Shown here: positions 10,480 to 21,361 of the stretch, one piece after another | Layout: each line of letters begins with the position of its first letter | Position numbering within the stretch: the first letter of the stretch is position 1 | Source: Colletes latitarsis | Lineage: Eukaryota; Arthropoda; Insecta; Hymenoptera; Colletidae | Length of the DNA: 64,000 nt | Direction: 5' to 3' | Assembly (NCBI RefSeq): GCF_051014445.1 | Contig: NC_135136.1 | Coordinates: 19,486,001-19,550,000 of the forward strand | Notes under the pieces: model-generated | What the model saw: only the letters and a program-made list of their open reading frames with translations | Database searches by the model: none | Told to the model about the DNA's origin: nothing | Position numbers and translations under genes: made by a program

Positions 10480-11980
10480 GTTGGCCAGATCCTGGCCTTT
10501 TTCTGGTTTGGATCCCGTCGTAATGTGGTTCCACACCGAAGCAGTCAATTATACCTGGTTGCGATGAATATTTTGGAGGATAACCCTGGTTATGATTGGG
10601 TTAGTTCTGGTATTTGCAATCATCTGGCTCGTACTTTCGCATTTTTCGCATACTTGTTGGCAAGATCCTGAGCTTTTTTTGGTTTGGATCACGTAGTAAT
10701 GTGGTACCACACTGAAACAGTCAATTAAACCTGGTCCCGATTAATATTTTAGAGGATAACGCCGGTTATGTCTGGGTTAGGTCTGGTATTTGCCCTCATC
10801 TGGCTCGTACTTTCGCATTTTTCGCATACTTGTTGGCCAGATCCTGGCCTTTTTCTGGTTTGGATCCCGTCGTAATGTGGTTCCACACCGAAGCAGTCAA
10901 TTATACCTGGTTGCGATGAATATTTTGGAGGATAACCCTGGTTATGATTGGGTTAGTTCTGGTATTTGCAATCATCTGGCTCGTACTTTCGCATTTTTCG
11001 CATACTTGTTGGCAAGATCCTGAGCTTTTTTTGGTTTGGATCACGTAGTATTGCGGTACCACACCGAAACAGTCAATTAAACCTGGTCCCGATTAATATT
11101 TTAGAGGATAACGCCGGTTATGTCTCGGTTAGGTCAGGGATTTGCCCTCATCTGGCTCGTACTTTCGCATTTATCGCATACTTGTTGGCCAGATCCTGGC
11201 CTCTTTCTGGCCTGGATCACGTAGTAATTTGGTACCACACTGAAACAGTCAATCAAACTTGGTTCCGATTAATTTTTTAGAGGATAACGCCGGTTATGGC
11301 TGGGTTAGGTCTGGGATTTGCCGTCATCTTCCTCGTGCTTTCGTATTTTTCGCATACTTGTTGGTCAGATCCTGGGTTTTTTCTGGTTTGGATCCCGTCG
11401 TAATGTGGTTCCACACCGAATCAGTCAATTAAACCTGGTTGCGATTAATATTTTAGACGACAACGCCGGTTATGGCTCGGTTAGGTCAGGGATTTGCCCT
11501 CATCTGGCTCGTACTTTCGCATTTTTCGCATACTTGTTGGCCAGATCCTGGCTTTTTTCTGGCTTGGACCACGTAGTAATGTGGTATCACACTGAAACAG
11601 TCAATTAAACCTGGCTCCGATTAATATTTTAGAGGATAACGCCGGTTATGGCTGGGTTAGGTCTGGTATTTGCCCTCATCTGGCTCGTACCTTCGCATTT
11701 TTCGCTTCCTTGTTGGCCAGATCCTGGCCTTTTTCTGGCTTGGACCACGTAGTAATGAGGTACCACACTGAAACAGTCGATAAAACCTGGTACCGATTAA
11801 TATTTTAGAGGATAACGCTGGTTATGTCTGGGTTAGGTCTGGTATTTGCAACTATCTGGCTCATACTTTCGCGTTTTTCGCATACTTGTTGACCAGATCC
11901 TGGCCTTTTTCTGGCTAGGACCACGTAGTAATGTGGTATCACACTGAAACAGTCAATTGAACCTGGTTGCGATTAATATT
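10480..11980. repeat. Subblock S2, copy 1, with an internal 2-monomer duplication
   Basis: It matches about 13648-15148 at an offset of 3168 bp (18 x 176). Anchors are 10790/13958, 10966/14134 and 11318/14486. It also contains a dimer repeat: about 10430-10697 recurs 352 bp on at 10782-11049, including AATTATACCTGGTTGCG, GATGAATATTTTGG, TAACCCTGG and TTATGATTGGG. The dimer copies part at TAATGTGG against TATTGCGG near 11050. Confidence 0.85.
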
Positions 11981-13666
11981 TTAGACGACAACGCCGGTTA
12001 TGGCTCGGTTAGGTCAGGGATTTGCCCTCATCTGGCTCGTACTTTCGCATTTTTCGCATACTTGTTGGCCAGATCCTGGCCTTTTTCTGGCTTGGACCAC
12101 GTAGTAATGTGGTATCACACTGAAACAGTCAATTAAACCTGGTTGCGATTAATATTTTAGAGGATAACGCCGGTTATCTCTCGGTTAGGTCTGGGATTTG
12201 TCCTCATCTGGCTCATACTTTCGCATTTCTCGCTTACTTGTTGGCAAGATCCTCGGCTTTTTTTGGTTTGGATCACGTAGTATTGAGGTACCACACTGAA
12301 ACAGTCGATAAAACCTGGTACCGATTAATATTTTAGAGGATAACGCTGGTTATGTCTGGGTTAGGTCTGGTATTTGCAACCATCTGGCTCATACTTTCGC
12401 GTTTTTCGCATACTTGTTGTCCAGATCCTGGCCTTTTTCTGGCTAGGACCACGTAGTAATGTGGTATCACACAGAAACAGTCAATTAAACCTGTTTGCGA
12501 TTAATATTTTAGAGGACAACGCCGGTTATGTCACGGGTAGGTCTGGGATTTGCCGTCTTCTGGCTCGTATTTTCGTTTTTTTCGCATACTTGTTGACCAG
12601 ATCCTGGCCTTTTCCTGGATTTGACCACGTAGTAATGTGGTATCTCACTGAAACAGTCAATTAAACCTGGTTGCGATTAATATTTTAGAGGATAACGCCG
12701 GTTATGTCTGGGTTAGGTCTGGTATGTGCCCTCATCTGGCTCGTACTTTCGCATTTTTCGCATACATATAGGCAAGATCCTGGCCTTTTTCTGGCTTGGA
12801 CCACGTAGTAATGAGGTACCACACTGAAACAGTCAATTAAACCTGGTTCCGATTAATATTTTAGAGGATAACGCTGGTTATGTCTGGGTTAGTTCTGGTA
12901 TTTGCAATCATCTGGCTCATACTTTCGCAATTTTCGCACACTTTTTGGCAAGATCCTGGGTTTTTTTTGGTTTGGATCACGTAGTAATGTGGTACCACAC
13001 TGAAACAGTCAATTAAACCTGGTTCCGATTAATATTTTAGAGGATAACGCTGATTATGTCTTGGTTAGTTCTGGTATTTGCAATTATCTGGCTCATACTA
13101 TCGCGTTTTTCGCATACTTCTTGGCCAGATCCTGGCCTTTTTCTAGCTTGGATCACGTTGTAATGTGGTACCACACTGAAACAGTCAATAAAAGCTGGTT
13201 CCGATTAGTATTTTAGAGGATAACGCTGGTTATGTCTGGGTTAGTTCTGGTATTTGCAATTATCTGGCTCATACTATCGCGTTTTTCGCATACTTCTTGG
13301 CCAGATCCTGGGTTTTTTCAGGTTTGGATCCCGTAGTAATGTGGTTCCACACCGAAACAGTCAATTAAACCTGGTCGCGATGAATATTTTAGAGGATAAC
13401 GCCGGTTATGTCTGGGTTAGGTCTGGTATTTGCCCTCATCTGGCTCGTTCTTTCGCATTTTTCGCATACTTGTTGGCCAGATCCTGGCTTATTGTTGGTT
13501 TGGATCACGTAGTAATGCGGTACCACACCGAAACTGTCAAATAAACCTGGTTACGATTAACATTTTAGAGGATAACGCCGGTTATGTCTCGGTTAGGTCT
13601 GGGATTTGCCGTCATCTGGCTCGTATTTTCGCATTTTTCGCATACTTGTTGACCAGATCCTGGCCT
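11958..13666. repeat. Subblock S1, copy 2
   Basis: This is the second copy of 8262-9970. It differs at few sites, for example TATTGAGGTACC near 12280 (TATTGGGGTACC in copy 1) and CCTGGATTTGACC near 12613 (CCTGGCTTTGACC in copy 1). It passes straight into S2 copy 2 without the three extra monomers seen at 9971-10479. Confidence 0.85.
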
Positions 13667-15148
13667 TTTTCTGGTTTGGATCCCGTCGTAATGTGGTTCC
13701 ACACCGAAGCAGTCAATTATACCTGGTTGCGATGAATATTTTGGAGGATAACCCTGGTTATGATTGGGTTAGTTCTGGTATTTGCAATCATCTGGCTCGT
13801 ACTTTCGCATTTTTCGCATACTTGTTGGCAAGATCCTGAGCTTTTTTTGGTTTGGATCACGTAGTAATGTGGTACCACACTGAAACAGTCAATTAAACCT
13901 GGTCCCGATTAATATTTTAGAGGATAACGCCGGTTATGTCTGGGTTAGGTCTGGTATTTGCCCTCATCTGGCTCGTACTTTCGCATTTTTCGCATACTTG
14001 TTGGCCAGATCCTGGCCTTTTTCTGGTTTGGATCCCGTCGTAATGTGGTTCCACACCGAAGCAGTCAATTATACCTGGTTGCGATGAATATTTTGGAGGA
14101 TAACCCTGGTTATGATTGGGTTAGTTCTGGTATTTGCAATCATCTGGCTCGTACTTTCGCATTTTTCGCATACTTGTTGGCAAGATCCTGAGCTTTTTTT
14201 GGTTTGGATCACGTACTATTGCGGTACCACACCGAAACAGTCAATTAAACCTGGTCCCGATTAATATTTTAGAGGATAACGCCGGTTATGTCTCGGTTAG
14301 GTCAGGGATTTGCCCTCATCTGGCTCGTACTTTCGCATTTATCGCATACTTGTTGGCCAGATCCTGGCCTTTTTCTGGCCTGGATCACGTAGTAATTTGG
14401 TACCACACTGAAACAGTCAATCAAACTTGGTTCCGATTAATTTTTTAGAGGATAACGCCGGTTATGGCTGGGTTAGGTCTGGGATTTGCCGTCATCTTCC
14501 TCGTGCTTTCGTATTTTTCGCATACTTGTTGGTCAGATCCTGGGTTTTTTCTGGTTTGGATCCCGTCGTAATGTGGTTCCACACCGAATCAGTCAATTAA
14601 TCCTGGTTGCGATTAATATTTTAGACGACAACGCCGGTTATGGCTCGGTTAGGTCAGGGATTTGCCCTCATCTGGCTCGTACTTTCGCATTTTTCGCATA
14701 CTTGTTGGCCAGATCCTGGCTTTTTTCTGGCTTGGACCACGTAGTAATGTGGTATCACACTGAAACAGTCAATTAAACCTGGCTCCGATTAATATTTTAG
14801 AGGATAACGCCGGTTATGGCTGGGTTAGGTCTGGTATTTGCCCTCATCTGGCTCGTACCTTCGCATTTTTCGCTTACTTGTTGGCCAGATCCTGGCCTTT
14901 TTCTGGCTTGGACCACGTAGTAATGAGGTACCACACTGAAACAGTCGATAAAACCTGGTACCGATTAATATTTTAGAGGATAACGCTGGTTATGTCTGGG
15001 TTAGGTCTGGTATTTGCAACCATCTGGCTCATACTTTCGCGTTTTTCGCATACTTGTTGACCAGATCCTGGCCTTTTTCTGGCTAGGACCACGTAGTAAT
15101 GTGGTATCACACTGAAACAGTCAATTGAACCTGGTTGCGATTAATATT
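13648..15148. repeat. Subblock S2, copy 2
   Basis: This is the second copy of 10480-11980. Private changes visible against copy 1 and against the macro-duplicate include CACGTACTATTG near 14211 and TTAATCCTGG near 14597. The match ends where copy 1 reads TTTTAGACGACAAC and this copy reads TTTTAGAGGATAAC. Confidence 0.85.
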
Positions 15149-16399
15149 TTAGAGGATAACGCCGGTTATGTCACGGGTAGGTCTGGGATTTGCCGTCATC
15201 TGGCTCGTCTTTTCGCATTTTTCGCATACTTGTTGGCCAGATCCTGGCCGTTTTCTGGCTTGGACCACGTTGTAATGTGGTACCACACTGAAACAGTCAA
15301 TAGAATCTAGTTCCGATTAATATTTTAGAGGATAACGCCGGTTATGTCTGGGTTAGGTCTGGTATTTGCCCTCATCTGGCTCGTACCTTCGCATTTTTCG
15401 CTTACTTGTTGGCCAGATGCTGGCCTTTTTCTGGCTTGGAACACGTAGTAATGAGGTACCACACTGAAACAGTCAATTAAACCTGGTTCTGATTAATATT
15501 TTAGAGGATAACGCTGGTTATGTCTGGGTTAGTTCTGTTATTTGCAATCATCTGGCTCATACTTTCGCAATTTTCGCGTACTTGTTGGCCAGATCTTGGG
15601 TTTTTTGTGGTTTGGATCCCGTCGTAATGCCGTTCCACACTGAAGGAGTCAATTAAACCTGGTTGCGATGAATATTTTGGAGGATAACGCTGGTTATGTT
15701 TGGGTTAGTTCTGGTATTTGCAATCATCTGGCTCGTACTTTCGCATTTTTCGCATACTTGTTGGCCAGATGCTGGCCTTTGTCTGGCTTGGACCACGTAG
15801 TAATGAGGTACCACACTGAAACTGTCAATTAAACCTGGTTCCGATTAATATTTTAGAGGATAACGCTGGTTATGTCTGGGTTAGTTCTGTTATTTGCAAT
15901 TATCTGGCTCATACTTTCGCAATTTTCGGGTACTTGTTGGCCAGATCTTGGGTTTTTTGTGGTTTGGATCCCGTCGTAATGTCGTTCCACACTGAAGGAG
16001 TCAATTAAACCTGGTTGCGATGAATATTTTGGAGGATAACGCTGGTTATGTTTGGGTTAGTTCTGGTATTTGCAATCATCTGGCTCGTACTTTCGCATTT
16101 TTCGCATACTTGTTGGCCAGATGCTGGCCTTTTTCTGGCTTGGATCACGTAGTAATGTGGTATCACGCTAAAACAGTCAATTAAACCTGGTTGCGATTAA
16201 TATTTTAGAGGATAACGCCGGTTATGTCTCGGGTAGGTCTGGGATTTGCCGTCATCTAGCTCGTATTTTCGCATTTTTCGCATACTTGTTGGCCAGATCC
16301 TGGCCCTTTTCTGGCTTGGACCACGTAGTAATGTGGTATCACACTGAAACAGTCAATAGAATCTAGTTCCGAATAGTATTTTAGAGGATAACGCAGGTT
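15149..16399. repeat. Right part of segment A: monomers with GGAGTCAATT variants
   Basis: Satellite monomers with private variants: CACTGAAGGAGTCAATT near 15638 and 15990, GTTCTGTTATTTGC near 15534 and 15884, and GCCAGATGCTGGCC near 15413, 15765 and 16117. The pair near 15480-15830 and 15830-16180 repeats at 352 bp, so a dimer was duplicated locally. Nothing other than satellite is present. Confidence 0.75.
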
Positions 16400-19300
16400 A
16401 CGTCTGGGATAGTTCTGGTATTTGCTATCATCTGGCTCATACTTTCGCGTTTTTCGCATACATGTTGGCCAGATCCTGGGTTTGTTTATGGTTTGGATCC
16501 CGTAGTAATGAAGTTCCACACCGAAGCAGTCCATTAAACCTGGTTGCGATTAATATTTTAGAGGATAACGCCGGTTATGTCTCGGTTAAGTCTGGGATTT
16601 GCCGTCATCTGGCTCGTATTTTCGCACTTTTCGCATACTTGTTGGCCAGATACCGGCCTTTTTCTGGCTTGGACCACGTAGTAATGTGGTATCACACTGG
16701 GATAGTCAATTAAACCTGGTTCCGGTTAATATTTTAGAGGATAACGCTGGTTATGTCTGGTTTAGTTCTGGTATTTGAAATCATCTGGCCCATACTTTCG
16801 CAATTTTCGCGTACTTGTTGGCCAGATCTTGGGTTTTTTGTGGTTTGGATCCCGTAGTAATGAAGTTCCACACCGAAACAGTCAAATAAACCTGGTTGCG
16901 ATTAAAATTTTAGAGGATAACGCCGGTTATGTCTCGTGTAGGTCTGGGATTTGCCGTCATCTGCCTCGTATTTTCGCATTTTTCGCATACTTCTTGGCCA
17001 GATGCTGGCCTTTTTCTGTCTTGGACCACGTAGTAATGTGGTATCACACTGAAACAGTCAATTAAACCTGGTTGCGATTAATATTTTAGAGGATAACGCC
17101 GGTTATGTCTCGGGTAGGTCTGGGATTTGCCGTCATCTGGCTCGTATTTTCGCATTTTTCGCATACTTGTAGGCCAGATACTGGGCTTTTTCTGGTTTGG
17201 ATCACGTAGTAATGTGGTACCACACTGAAACAATCAATAAAAGCTGGTTCCGAATAGTATTTTAGAGGATAACGCAGGTAACGTCTGGGTTTGTTCTGGT
17301 ATATGCAATCATCTGGCACATACTTTCGCGTTTTTCGCATACTTGTTGGCCAGATCCTGGGTGTTTTCTGGTTTGGATCCCGTAGTAACGAGGTTCCTCA
17401 CCGAAACAGTCAATTAAACGTGGTTGCGGTTAATATTTTAGACGATAACGCCGGTTATGTCTCGGTTAGGTCAGGGATTTGCCCTCATCTGTCTCGTGCT
17501 TTCGTAATTTTCGCGTACTTGTTGGCCAGATCTTGGGTTTTTTGTGGTTTGGATCCCGTCGTAATGTGGTTCCACACCGACGCAGTCAATTAAACCTGGT
17601 TGCAATGAATATTTTGGAGGATAACGCTGGTTATGTTTGGGTTAGTTCTGGTATTTGCAATCATCTGGCTCGTACTTTCGCATTTTTCGCATTCTTGTTG
17701 GCAAGATCCTGGGTTTTTTTTGGTTTGGATCACGTAGTAATATAGTACCACACTGAAGCAGTCAATTAAACCTGGTTCCGATTAATATTTGAGAGGATAA
17801 CGCCGGTTATGTCTGGGTTAGGTCTGGTATTTGCCCTCATCTGGCTCGTACTTTCGCATCTTTGGCATACTTGTTGGCCAGATCCTGGGTTTTTTCTGGT
17901 TTGGATCCCGTAGTAATGAAGTTCCACACCGAAACAGTCAATTAAACCTGGTTGCGATTAATATTTTAGAGGATAACGCAGGTTACGTCAGGGTTAGTTC
18001 TGGTATTTGCAACCATCTGCCTCATACTTCCGCGATTTCGTATACTTGTTTGCCAGATCCTGGCCTTTTTCTGGCTTGGACCACGTAGTAATGTGGTATC
18101 ACACTTAAACAGTCAATTAAACCTGGTTGCGATTAATATTTTAGAGGATAACCCCGGTTATGTCTCGGGTAGGTCTGGGATTTGCCGTCATCTGGATCGT
18201 ATTTTCGCATTTTTCGCATACTTGTTGGCCAGATCCTGGGTTTTTCCTGGTTTGGATCCCGTAGTAATGTGGTTCCACACCGAAACAGTCAATTAAACCT
18301 GGTTGCGATTAATATTTTAGAGGATAACGCCGGTTAAGTCTGGGTTAGGTCTGGTATTTGCCCTCACCTGGCTCGTACTTTCGCATCTTTGGCATACTTG
18401 TTGGCAAGATCCTGGGCTTTTTTTGGTTTGGATCACGTGGTAATGCGGTACCACACCGAAACAGTCAAGTAAACCAGGTTGCGATTAATATTATAGAGGA
18501 TAACCCCGGTTATGTCTCGGGTAGGTCTGGGATTTGCCGTCATCTGGATCGTATTTTCGCATTTTTCGCATACTTGTTGGCCAGATCCTGGGTTTTTCCT
18601 GGTTTGGATCCCGTAGTAATGTGGTTCCACACCGAAACAGTCAATTAAACCTGGTTGCGATTAATATTTTAGAGGATAACGCCGGTTAAGTCTGGGTTAG
18701 GTCTGGTATTTGCCCTCACCTGGCTCGTACTTTCGCATGTTTGGCATACTTGTTGGCAAGATCCTGGGCTTTTTTTGGTTTGGATCACGTGGTAATGCGG
18801 TACCACACCGAAACAGTCAAGTAAACCAGGTTGCGATTAATATTTTAGAGGATAACGCCGGTTGTGTCTCGGGTAGGTCTGGGATTTGCCGTCATCTAGC
18901 TCGTATTTTCGCATTTTTCGCATACTTGTTGGCCAGATCCTGGCCTTTTTCTGGCTTCGACCTCGTAGTAATGTGGTATCACACTGAAACAGTCAATAGA
19001 ATCTAGTTCCGAATAGTATTTTAGAGGATAACGCAGGTTACGTCTGGGATAGTTCTGGTATTTGCTATCATCTGGCTCATACTTTCGCGATTTTCGCATA
19101 CATGTTGGCCAGATCCTGGGTTTGTTTATGGTTTGGATCCCGTAGTAATGAAGTTCCACACCGAAGCAGTCCATTAAACCTGGTTGCGATTAATATTTTA
19201 GAGGAGAACGCCGGTTATGTCTCGGTTAAGTCTGGGATTTGCCGTCATCTGGCTCGTATTTTCGCATTTTTCGCATACTTCTTGGCCAGATGCTGGCCTT

Positions 19301-21060
19301 TTTCTGTCTTGGACCACGTAGTAATATGGTATCACACTGAAACAGTCAATTAAACCTGGTTGCGATTAATATTTTAGAGGATAACGCCGGTTATGTCTCG
19401 GGTAGGTCTGGGATTTGCCGTCATCTGGCTCGTATTTTCGCATTTTTCGCATACTTGTAGGCCAGATACTGGGCTTTTTCTGGTTTGGATCAGGTAGTAA
19501 TGTGGTACCACACTGAAACAATCAATAAAAGCTGGTTCCGAATAGTATTTTAGAGGATAACGCAGGTAACGTCTGGGTTTGTTCTGGTATATGCAATCAT
19601 CTGGCACATACTTTCGCGTTTTTCGCATACTTGTTGGCCAGATCCTGGGTGTTTTCTGGTTTGGATCCCGTAGTAACGAGGTTCCCCACCGAAACAGTCA
19701 ATTAAACGTGGTTGCGGTTAATATTTTCGACGATAACGCCGGTTATGTCTCGGTTAGGTCAGGGATTTGCCCTCATCTGTCTCGTGCTTTCGTAATTTTC
19801 GCGTACTTGTTGGCCAGATCTTGGGTTTTTTGTGGTTTGGATCCCGTCGTAATGTGGTTCCACACCGATGCAGTCAATTAAACCTGGTTGCAATGAATAT
19901 TTTGGAGGATAACGCTGGTTATGTTTGGGTTAGTTCTGGTATTTGCAATCATCTGGCTCGTACTTTCGCATTTTTCGCATTCTTGTTGGCAAGATCCTGG
20001 GTTTTTTTGGTTTGGATCACGTAGTAATATAGTACCACACTGAAACAGTCAATTAAAACTGGTTCCGATTAATATTTGAGAGGATAACGCCGGTTATGTC
20101 TCGGTTAGGTCTGGGATTTGCCCTCATCTGGCTCATACTTTCGCATTTTTCGCATACTTGTTGGCCAGATCCTGGGCTTTTTCTGGTTTGGATCCCGGAG
20201 TAATGAAGTTCCACACCGAAACAGTCAATTAAACCTGGTTGCAATTAATATTTTAGAGGATAACGCAGGTTATGTCTCGGTTAGGTCTGGGATTTGCCAT
20301 CATCTGGCTCGTACTTTCGCATTTTTCGCATACTTGTTGGCCAGATACTGGGCTTTTTCTGGTTTGGATCGCGTAGTAATGTGGTATTACACTGAAACAG
20401 TCAATTAAACCCGGTTGCGATTAATATTTTAGAGGATAACGCCGGTTGTGTCTCGGGTAGGTCTGGGATTTGCCGTCATCTAGCTCGTATTTTCGCATTT
20501 TTCGCATACTTGTTGGCCAGATCCTGGCCTTTTTCTGGCTTCGACCTCGTAGTAATGTGGTATCACACTGAAACAGTCAATAGAATCTAGTTCCGAATAG
20601 TATTTTAGAGGATAACGCAGGTTACGTCTGGGATAGTTCTGGTATTTGCTATCATCTGGCTCATACTTTCGCGTTTTTCGCATACATGTTGGCCAGATCC
20701 TGGGTTTGTTTATGGTTTGGATCCCGTAGTAATGAAGTTCCACACCGAAGCAGTCCATTAAACCTGGTTGCGATTAATATTTTAGAGGAGAACGCCGGTT
20801 ATGTCTCGGTTAAGTCTGGGATTTGCCGTCATCTGGCTCGTATTTTCGCATTTTTCGCATACTTGTTGGCCAGATACCGGCCTTTTTCTGGCTTGGACCA
20901 CGTAGTAATGTGGTATCACACTGGGATAGTCAATTAAACCTGGTTCCGGTTAATATTTTAGAGGATAACGCTGGTTATGTCTGGTTTAGTTCTGGTATTT
21001 GAAATCATCTGGCCCATACTTTCGCAATGTTCGCGTACTTGTTGGCCAGATCTTGGGTTT
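16226..21060. repeat. Nested 13-, 15- and 24-monomer repeats inside segment B
   Basis: The stretch around 16256-16620 recurs at 18896-19260 (offset 2640, 15 x 176) and again at 20480-20850 (offset 4224, 24 x 176). The stretch around 16975-17750 recurs at 19263-20038 (offset 2288, 13 x 176). Shared rare signs are GTCTGGGATAGTTCTGG with TTTGCTATCATC, GGGTTTGTTTATGGTTTGG, GAAGCAGTCCATTAAACC, GCAGGTAACGTCTGGG and GTTGCAATGAATATTTTGG. Two later copies share GTTGTGTCTCGGG and GCTTCGACCTCG (18864/20446 and 18954/20538); the first copy lacks these. Confidence 0.82.
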
Positions 21061-21213
21061 TTTGTGGTTTGGATCCCGTAGTAATGAAGTTCCACACCGA
21101 AACAGTCAAATAAACCTGGTTGCGATTAAAATTTTAGAGGATAACGCCGGTTATGTCTCGTGTAGGTCTGGGATTTGCCGTCATCTGCCTCGTATTTTCG
21201 CATTTTTCGCATA
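16400..21213. repeat. Macro-duplicated segment B, copy 1 (about 4.8 kb)
   Basis: It recurs at about 33824-38637 at an offset of 17424 bp (99 x 176). Anchor pairs include 16775/34199, 17479/34903, 17831/35255, 18358/35782, 19579/37003, 20118/37542 and 20999/38423. About eight substitutions were seen, for example GCATGTTTGGC near 18737 against GCATCTTTGGC, GATCAGGTAG near 19489 against GATCACGTAG, and TTTTCGACG near 19725 against TTTTAGACG. The monomers belong to another family from segment A: TCTCGGGTAGG, GCAGGTTACG, CGAATAGTATTTTAG and ATGAAGTTCCACACCG are common. Confidence 0.93.
18336..18840. repeat. Local 2-monomer tandem duplication (352 bp)
   Basis: Anchors 18358 and 18710 are 352 bp apart. 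Both units read CCGGTTAAGTCTGGG, then GCCCTCACCTGG, then CACGTGGTAATGCGG and CAGTCAAGTAAACCAGG. Differences are GCATCTTTGGC against GCATGTTTGGC and ATTATAGAGG against ATTTTAGAGG. The same pair is present in the macro-duplicate at 35782 and 36134. Confidence 0.8.
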
Positions 21214-21361
21214 CTTCTTGGCCAGATGCTGGCCTTTTTCTGTCTTGGACCACGTAGTAATGTGGTATCACACTGAAACAGTCAATTAAACCTGGTTGCG
21301 ATTAATATTTTAGAGGATAACGCCGGTTATGTCTCGGGTAGGTCTGGGATTTGCCGTCATC

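Larger units (their letters stand above)
7105..16357. repeat. Macro-duplicated segment A, copy 1 (about 9.25 kb)
   Basis: The whole segment recurs at about 21362-30614 with a constant offset of 14257 bp (81 monomers plus 1 bp). Anchor pairs include 7446/21703, 8678/22935, 9734/23991, 11318/25575, 13606/27863 and 15125/29382. I noticed only about eight substitutions, for example ACTGTCAATT near 7902 against ACAGTCAATT, TTGGGGTACC near 8588 against TTGAGGTACC, and CGCTTCCTTG near 11704 against CGCTTACTTG. That suggests roughly 99.9% identity, although my comparison was not exhaustive. The left limit lies in the CATCTGGCTCGTAC motif, and the right limit lies near CAGTCAATAGAATC against CAGTCAATTAAACC. 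Confidence 0.93.

Noticed and set aside
10381..10560. tRNA-like A and B boxes (TGGCCAGATCCTGG and GGTTCCGATT) suggesting a tRNA-derived element
   Set aside because: Both deviate from the consensus boxes, their spacing of about 75 bp is too long for a normal tRNA gene, and no cloverleaf can be formed around them.
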